Source: Ophiura sarsii | Taxonomy: Eukaryota > Echinodermata > Ophiuroidea > Amphilepidida > Ophiuridae | Direction of reading: 5' to 3' | DNA: 64,000 bases | Assembly (NCBI GenBank): GCA_035610835.1 | Contig: CM069455.1 | Location: 22,734,264 to 22,798,263, forward strand | Part shown: positions 56,266 to 64,000 of the stretch, piece after piece | Numbering within the stretch: position 1 is the first letter of the stretch | Layout: every line of letters begins with the position of its first letter | The notes under the pieces: model-generated | What the model was told of the DNA's origin: nothing | Seen by the model: only the letters and a program-made list of their open reading frames with translations | Databases searched by the model: none | Translations under genes and position numbers: made by a program

Positions 56266-57039
56266 TACGCAACATGCTTGTGCACCCAAAGGACAAAATA
56301 GACATGCACAAGAAAGCTGAAGTCATCTACGAAATACCTTGTTCGGACTGTTCAAAAACCTACATTGGTGAGACGGAGCTGTTCCTTCGACGTCAGGCTT
56401 CAAACAGTGGCGGCACCAGCCTCATAATTATTAAAAACAAATTGGGGGGGGGGGGGGGGGGGGGAGAGGCAAGAATTTGTTTCAGGGGGGCATGAAAAAA
56501 ATGATGCGCGCACATTTTTTGTGCCATTTTACGGTTAAATGGTCAAATTTGGTCTAATAACAACTAATTTGGTATGAAAATTTAGCTGTTTTATGCTAAA
56601 ATTGTCAACATTTGGTCTAATTAAACCTAATTTAGTAAGAAAATGTGCGCACAGCGCGTAAAAAAATTGCCTTTTTATGCTTAAATTGTCTATTTTTTCT
56701 TCTTATTTTAACTAAATTGAAAATTGAAAACGTCAACCACCGAACAACAATTTAAATCTGCTATCACAGAACATAGTGGCCACAAATCACAACATAGACT
56801 GGGAGTGGGAGGAGGGACATATTACATGTATAATAGACCGGGAATCGTACCAGACATGATAATTGAGCAAGCAAGTCAAGCTTATAACAGTTGGTGTCCA
56901 TGTGTCTATGTGTGTAGGATGGGGGTGGTGGGGGGGGGGGGGGGGGGGGGGGGGTGTGGGGGATGTATGCCTACACTCTACAGCTATTCGTGGAGCAGTT
57001 GCACTTCATGTTGATTGCTACCTCCAGTAGAGAGCCTGA

Positions 57040-58040
57040 GCATTTGCATTGCATATTGCTATCTTCAGTAGATAGCAGTTGCATTGCATTGCATTGCATG
57101 TTGCTATCTTCAGTAGATTGCAGTTGCATTGTATATTGCTATCTTCAGTACATAGCAGTTGCATTACATATTGCTATCTTCAGTAGATAGCAGAATATCA
57201 GAATATCAGTTGCATTGTATATTACTATCTTCAGTAGATATCAGTTGCATTGCTTATTGCTGTCTTCAGTATATAGCAATTGCATTACATATCGCTTTCT
57301 TCAGTAGATAGCAATTGCATTGCGTATTGCTTTCTTCAGTAGATAGCAGTTACATTGCATATTGCTGTCTTCAGTAGATAGCAGTTACATTGTATATTGC
57401 TATCTTCAGTAAATATCAGTTGCATTGTATGTATATTGATATCTTAAGTATATAGCTATTGCAGTGTATATTGCTATCTTTTGTAGACAGCAATTGCATT
57501 ACATATTGCTATCTTCAATAGATAACAGTTGTATTGAATATTGCTATCTTCAATATATCTTCAGTTCATAGCAGTTGCATTGCACTATTGCTATCTATTG
57601 CATATTGCTATCTTCATTATATTGCAGTTGCATTGCATATTGCTATCTTCAGTATATATCAGTTGCATTGTATAATGCTATCTTCAGTAGATAGCAGTTG
57701 CATTGTAAATTGCTATCTTCAATAGATAGCAATTGCAGTGCACATTGCTATCTTTAGTAGAAAGCAATTGCATACATAGCAGTTGCATTTCATATTGCTA
57801 TCTTCAGTACATAGCAGTTGCATTTCATATTGCTATCTTCAGTAAATAGCAGTTGCATTGCATTTTGCTATCTTCAGTACATAGCAGTTGCATATTGCTA
57901 TCTTCATTAGATAGCAGTTGCACTGTATATTGCTATCTTAAGTAGATAGCTATTGCAGTGCATATTGCCATCTTCAGTAGATAGCAGTTGCATTACATAT
58001 TGCTATCTTCAGTAGATAGGTGTTGCATTACATATAGCTA
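57040..58040. repeat. ~35-bp minisatellite
   Basis: About 28 units with the consensus ATTGCTATCTTCAGTAGATA followed by GCAGTTGCATTGCAT. Units vary in length (about 27-45 bp) and sequence. The array begins shortly after an interrupted run of about 30 G (56928-56954). Confidence 0.9.
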
Positions 58041-60650
58041 AAATATTCATACCAATACCCAACTTGTTTATATAGTACAATGGGATATTTTTTCAACATG
58101 AGTTGTTAATAAGTTTCTCAATTCATGACAGGTTTAGTGAATCGAAAAATAGTTTAGTGTGGAACATGTTTATACCACCTTTATCGTAATCTGCAATAAC
58201 TGTGTTACGTTGGCCTGCTTCCTCTCTGCCCCCAAATATATTTGAAGAACATGTTAACAGTTTTATTGGGGATATCCATGACAGAAGCAATGTATGAACA
58301 TTGTGATGCTAACAGTGTTTTATCAATCACGTTTCTACCCATCATCGAGAGTCCACGCATTTTTCAAGCACGTATAGAGCGTTCAATATTTTCCATCTTA
58401 CCAATCCAATTCCATTCGAGATTATCAATGGAAGTACTTTGGGAAAAGGTGACACCTAGGATCTTGTTAGTGTTATTTGGAGCTAGTTTTCCATTTAACA
58501 TCACCAACACAGTAATCGTTATCTTTCAAAGATCCGATCCATAACGTATCACTTTTATCTTTATTTATTGCAAGCCCTGATAGTTTAGTGAATTTATCAA
58601 AAATAGATATCACGTTCAAAAGATAATTGGGTGTTTTAACAAAGATGGTTGTGTCGTCGGCAAAGGTGGAAACACTATTATAGTTGTCAACTGGCAGGGC
58701 AATGCCATGTATTTGGTTTGACTGACGAATTTTACAAGCAAGCAGTTCTACCGTAAGGACGAAGATCAAATTTGCCATCGGACAGCCTTGACGGACACTA
58801 CAGTCCACCTTAAACGGATTTGAAATATGATCATTGTTAATGATACAGTTTGTGCTATTATTTAAGATTCACACTAAAAACTTCCTCTTCATATTTGAAT
58901 AGAATCTATTCAGATTTGAATAGGAAACCTCTTCCGATGAGCACTTTCAAGGTTCTCTTCAAAATGAAGAGGAAAATCTATTCAAATAAATGAATATGTA
59001 CCGTATTCAAAGTTAAATAGTTTTTCCTATTCAAAATGTATAGAAAATGTGTTGATTTCTTCCTAAATAATATGTACTTTGTGAAGCCTTTGTCGCACAT
59101 TTGTATTTCTTGGCAACCAGAGAATGGTGGTGGTGGTGGTGTGTGGGGGTGTGTTGGGGGGGGGGGGGGGGGCTGCAGGGGCATTGACTCTTTGATGTTT
59201 ATGTTCTGGCACAATGTATAATACAATCCATGGTGTTAAATTAATGCATCAACTTAATTAAAATAGAATAATATGTTTGAATGAATAAAGGGTTCAAATT
59301 AGCTCATTAGCATAATTGAAATGGTACAAACGAGCACCGGTGCTAATTTTGTACCATTGCAATTATGCTAATGAGCTATTTGCACAATTTACTCGGCTCA
59401 TATAAGGCCAAGTAAAATATGCAAATTAGCGATTCCAGCGTCCCTCGGCATTTTGTCATTCAAAATGAAACGATTCTTTTCATTTCATTTTGAATAGGTT
59501 TCTATTTAAAAATATTTGAAAAGGAAATCTATTCACATTTTGAATAGATAACTTTTAGTGTGTAACAGAAACCCATTTCTGAAACATCGCACAAATTTAG
59601 TTTTCGAATGGCGTATAAAATAAAGTCACGTTCAATGGTATCGAACGCCTTTTTAAAATCAATGCATGTCATGATACCAGGTATATTTTGATTATCTACA
59701 TAGTACATCTTTAATAAGACGGATATTACCTTGAATATTTCTACCTTTTACAAATCCGTTATGGTCAGAGTCAACCAACTTGAGAAGAATGCTTTGAACA
59801 CGTGCTGCGAGAGCTTTAGTGGCAATTTTGTAATATTCAGTAAGGAAATTGGGCGATAATGATCGAGTGAGTCGCGTGGTAAGGAGTTACCTTTATGAAT
59901 TAAAGAAATACCACGGTTTTGACAGGTAGTAAATGAGCCAGAATGAATTGCGTCGTTTAACGCATCAACAACTAATTTACCTATTTTTGCCCAGAATTTA
60001 CGGTAGAATTCAGCCGTTAGACCGTACCGTCGTATCCAGGACTTTTATTGTTTGTCATTGCGCTTAGTGCGTTAAAACATTCATCATTATTTAGAATACC
60101 TTCGCAACTTTGACAATCATTCTCACTCAGGGTGGGAAATATAGTATCTTGAAAGAAATCATCTAACTCATTATCCGTACCTTTTACATTACCTAAGTTG
60201 ATACAATTTAGAGAAATATTCAACCTCTTTTTTTAAATTTCAGATTGATCTGTAGTCGTATTACCATTGTTACACTTAATTAATTGATACACTTTTAGAC
60301 ATACGACTTTTTTCTAGATTAAAAAAATAATTGGAGCATTTCTTACCTTCTTCGACCCATGTTTCTTTCGATCGAATTTGTAAACCTTTCATATAGTGAC
60401 TGTATGAGATTTCATATTGCATCTTACAATTATAGTATTGATTTTTGAAATCATAATCATCAGGATATTCAATGCACTTGTCATTGATCTTTTGAATCTC
60501 ACTTTCAATACGTTTTATATCGCTTTTCATCACCTTTTTAGACCCTTTAGCAAAGTCCAATGTAAAGCTACGGATTTTTTGTTTTACAGAGATCCCCAAA
60601 ATAATTTGGGAGATACATTAGTCACTTATACATTCATCAATAAGCATATT
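58041..60650 (-). pseudogene. LINE remnant split by a MITE
   Basis: From high to low coordinates: the linker with YMKGLQIRSKETWVEEG and YFFNLEKS (60276-60599); NNKSPGYDG (about 60030); a CIDFKKAFDTIERDFI block (about 59620-59670); then, beyond the MITE, CSVRQGCPMANLIFVLTVELL and the catalytic STFADDTTIFV with INKDKSDTLWIG (58473-58808); and a C-terminal part to about 58200. The ADD box is intact, but several stops and shifts separate the blocks. It belongs to the same family as 22403-23735. Confidence 0.85.
58870..59562. mobile_element. MITE inserted in the LINE remnant
   Basis: CACACTAAAA at 58870 and TTTTAGTGTG ending at 59562 are inverted. Words like TATTCAAAATG and CATTTTGAATAG recur in both halves. 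A G run of about 18 lies at 59155. At about 59293-59390 a 40-bp-arm palindrome (GCTCATTAGCATAATTG... around CACCGGTG) is a further nested piece. The target duplication is not clean. Confidence 0.65.
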
Positions 60651-63600
60651 TAACGCTGAGATGTATTTTCCAGCCAGGAATTATTAAATTTCCAATAGCC
60701 ATTACTTTTAATAACTTTGTTGTGACAAATAGACATGAAAACTGCCAACTTATCAGTTGAATGATTGTTTCAATTTAATTTCTTATTGGTTTTCACGTAA
60801 TTAATCATTATTTGTAAAGTCAATGTAAATTGTATTGACTTGCATGCTAACACAGAAAATAGTAACTTAAACGGTATGGGAATGACAGACTGCAGTAGTC
60901 GTAACATGACACATCATAATCATGATTATAAAGAATTGTAATACTCTATGGCCAAGTGTTTTGAACTCACCACCCAAAAAGGATGGTGGCGTTGCACCTT
61001 TGGTGACGAATCATCCATCTCTCTCTATTAACTCAACAACTAAACGTAGAGCTTTGGTTAAGGTGTCATTCGAAAGGCTATTTATCTAGCTACATTGTAC
61101 GTGTGAATAAATCAGGTATTTCCATAACTGTTTGGCGGAGATTGTCAACTTCATATTATATTGAAGCTTTTTTGGTTCACTCAACCCTTAAATACTGATA
61201 ACACTAGGGATCGCACACCAAGACAAACTTATTATTTATACCACAAATCTAAATTTATTTATAACTCTTCTTCCTTCGGTATATGTCATAAAGCACAATG
61301 GCTCATAATAATATATATACAAAGATATGTTTGGTTTGATACAAACTTCAAATACATACAGCATTTAATATTAGAAACAATAGTTAACATTAACCTCCAT
61401 ACACTGTATATTAATGTATATCTGTTTTAACTATGAATACGGAAAGTCAAACTTAGGTTCAGCAGGTGATTGGAGAATAGTAGTAATTAATATGCTGAAA
61501 CTAGTATTTGTAAATAACTAGATGAATGAATGCTGAATTCATGAATATAGTTATTGTTTATCTCAAATTGTGAGTCGGCTTATAATAAGCGTAGCATGAA
61601 CATTTTAAATACCTAAAGTAGCTGCAAATTAATATCGATCGCTACACTGGAACCAAAGCGGTTATTATATCAACGACAGTTACTTTATTCTTCAATAATG
61701 TAGAATCATAAATATAAATCATGCTGTTACTATTCATAAATTATATTAACAAATACAAAAGATATCATTAAAACAACAACAACTGCAAATATGAATTTCA
61801 AATAATTATTTCAAATGAGGGCAAATATGAATTTCAAATAATTATTTCAAATGAGGAAGTTGCTTTTCTTCCTCATCCAAATAATTGATCTAGAATATAA
61901 ATAGTTTAATCAAGTATGTCCAAACAGAGCTACCAAATAATACAATCAATGATTGTATATGCTTAAATGATTTAACTCGCACAAGAATATCAAAGTACGA
62001 ATTAGTAATTAAAAATCAATTTGGATCTCTTATAATATACACATGACAACAATAATCGTGATAATAATACAAACATACATGCATTTCGTCGAGAATCGCG
62101 ATACGCTACGGCAAATAATGAAGATGATGTATAGCGTCACATCCAATGTCTATGGCGAATACCGATTGTTCGTTTTCCGATTTATGGATTAAAGCTGAGA
62201 CAAGTTGTACATGTTGATATCGTATTTCTGTTCCTATGACAGGTTACTGGATGCTTGGATAATTGCCGTTGTCCATGGTTACTACTCCACCCCAAGTCGA
62301 AAGCCTATTAAATAAAATATTGACAAATATACCGAATAAAATCCCATTGACTTAATACACATGGACGATCATGGAAATTCACAATATACATTTATCACAC
62401 CTGCATAGCGCATCTTCAAGTGAAGTTAAACATCATGCACTATCATCATCAGATAAAATAGCTATAATAACAGAATGCTTTAAAGCTCATGATTTTTCAC
62501 GCAAATTACATACTGGACTTTAAATCCGATTTTATACATTTCAGAAGTGAACATTTGATGACAATGATATAATTGTGATGCTGTGAGCTCGTCGAAACAT
62601 TTCTTTAAACATGCTAACTGCATTGTAATCCTGTCTTTGGATTTTTCTATTTGCTGTATTACAGTATTTACAAATATTTGATTATACAATTACAACGGTT
62701 ATTTAAACATTCTACTCACCAATTTCTTGGCATATACTATTTATGAAAAACTTGTCGACGAAGAAACGGTCACATTACATCTCCATTCTATCCATCAGCC
62801 TGATCCTGTCGACCTAACATTTAGTAACTTCACAATATAAATATCTCTGCCTGTCGAGATATTACAATGATCACCTCGATACAAAATGCTCAACTTGGAA
62901 ATAGTGCTGATCTTGGACAAAGGATGATGACTGAATAAAACACGTCTGCTTAGCGTCGTAGCAAATGATGGTATGATTACATTTAAAATCGCGCCAATCT
63001 TAAAGCCGTGATATTGATACGCGGTAAAGACCTAATTACAACAACAAGATAAAATAGTGCGATTAAAGTACCGTAAATGTCAGTGCGATATTAAAAAGTA
63101 AAAGATTATTCTCTAATCGATTTCACACGTGACAGAGATATGATTGATTATATTTTGAAAATCAGGAGTTGTGGCGGTGGCGGCGCTGTGTACAATCTCT
63201 ATGGGGAATATAGAAAATGTTTTGTATTCTATAAGTTTCTGTTTCAACAAACGTGTCAACTATTATGTAACAATTGTAATCATGAATCGATTGCATTGTC
63301 CTTGGCTTTCTCCCTATTCGCTACTCAGTGAACTTGCCCTAATTCATCGGTTTTACATACATGGCTATAACACACAAAAAAGGTATTCAACCGATGATAT
63401 GATAGCAAAATCATACATTTTTTGGAAAGCTCTTAAATAGGAGAATTCAAAAAATGCGTTTAAATCAGGATAGGGTGCATACAAAAAAGATATATTTGAA
63501 AACGCTAATTAAATATGAAATTTACTTCCCGATATAGTATATTTCAACAAGTTACCCTTGACAACCATTATGTTCTGACTGATGGGTAATTACATGAGGA

Positions 63601-64000
63601 ACTAATATGCACAGTAAAATTATGATTGGGATAGGTATCAAAATATTATTGAGCTTTAATCAAAATATGAAAGAAATCGATATTTTTTGAACATTCTTAA
63701 TCACAACATGTTAGCATTAGGTCATATCTAAATTCCAATATCATATTTGGATTTCTTGTGAGACTTCCTTTTAGAAATTATATACGTTAATACATGCGGG
63801 CCGCCATCTTGCAAGACCCGGGTTGCCAGTTACATTACTCATTGGTAAACAAACATTAACCTAAGTTGACATTAGATAAATCCCTTATCCCAACATCCCC
63901 CTTTTTATAGATAAGATTTTTTTCTATACAATTTAACATACACAATATCCCCCCTTTCAAAGAGAACATTACATCAACTGTTAAATGCATAGTGATTAGA
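60651..64000. other. AT-rich stretch without a recognised gene
   Basis: A 36-bp unit (GCAAATATGAATTTCAAATA...) is duplicated in tandem at about 61785-61856. Otherwise no element ends, no SINE and no protein domain were recognised. The open frames around 63140-63440 have no known signature. This is the least repetitive part of the window and could be intergenic or an untranslated region of a gene lying outside. Confidence 0.35.

Larger units (their letters stand above)
55085..56830 (+). pseudogene. Penelope-like retroelement fragment (GIY-YIG part)
   Basis: Before the insertion: HKLGVIRTFLDRNDTIVTEDEDKLREEEHIWKALT and later KIEGLVTRVFKKHGFSIAMRPHQTL. After it: RNMLVHPKDKIDMHKKAEVIYEIPCSDCSKTYIGETELFLRRQ. 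The C..C spacing followed by YIGET and R is the GIY-YIG endonuclease opening found in Penelope-like elements. A tail with SAITEHSGHKSQH follows at about 56755, after another inserted G-rich piece (56397-56720). Reverse transcriptase is missing. The MITE 55457-56265 splits it. Confidence 0.8.

Noticed and set aside
57040..57725. Open frames with IAIFS/LLSSVDSSCIA repeats
   Set aside because: They are products of the 35-bp minisatellite and change frame with each variable unit.

Overview
The window looks like nuclear DNA of a marine invertebrate, most likely a deuterostome (echinoderm, hemichordate or cephalochordate type). The grounds are an intronless rhodopsin-family receptor, TTAGGG-type telomeric repeats, tRNA-derived SINE heads, and a mixed load of CR1-like, L1/Tx1-like, Penelope-like, Ngaro-type and cut-and-paste elements. 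No search could be run, so the taxon is an inference.

I can support only one host gene: an intact intronless class A GPCR at 6811-7896 (+). Nearly everything else recognisable is mobile or repetitive DNA. From left to right: small MITEs and a foldback of CGAAAAACGGGG units (0-4.1 kb); a decayed Tc1-like transposon with ~60-80-bp inverted repeats and a nested insert (4.2-5.8 kb); the GPCR; a 5'-truncated LINE (9.2-10 kb); MITEs, one carrying a telomeric-repeat array between inverted repeats with an 8-bp target duplication (12.66-12.96 kb); a degenerate ~125-bp tandem repeat next to a broken CR1-like LINE (15.6-17.6 kb); and a long-arm foldback MITE (17.8-18.4 kb).

At 20.2-29.2 kb lies a 9-kb giant foldback element with terminal inverted repeats and a 6-7-bp target duplication. 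Its arms are oppositely oriented arrays of a 122-bp higher-order repeat, and its core holds LINE debris, MITEs and a palindromic 20-bp minisatellite. At 30.4-34.0 kb four elements appear nested inside one another. At 34.0-36.0 kb is a 2-kb element packed with CGTAT motifs near its ends. At 38.0-43.3 kb an L1/Tx1-like LINE (- strand) is split by a 2.6-kb unknown element with nine perfect copies of AACGTAATAAAC and a 4-bp target duplication that can be proved from the interrupted reading frame.

At 47.5-52.9 kb is a structurally complete tyrosine-recombinase retroelement (- strand) with split direct repeats (A1-gag-RT/RNase H-recombinase-B1A2-B2). Its coding part is damaged by two frameshifts and a 520-bp hAT-like insertion. 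The end of the window holds a CR1-like fragment, foldbacks, a Penelope-like fragment with a GIY-YIG domain split by a nested MITE, a 35-bp minisatellite, another LINE split by a MITE, and 3.3 kb of AT-rich DNA in which no gene is visible.
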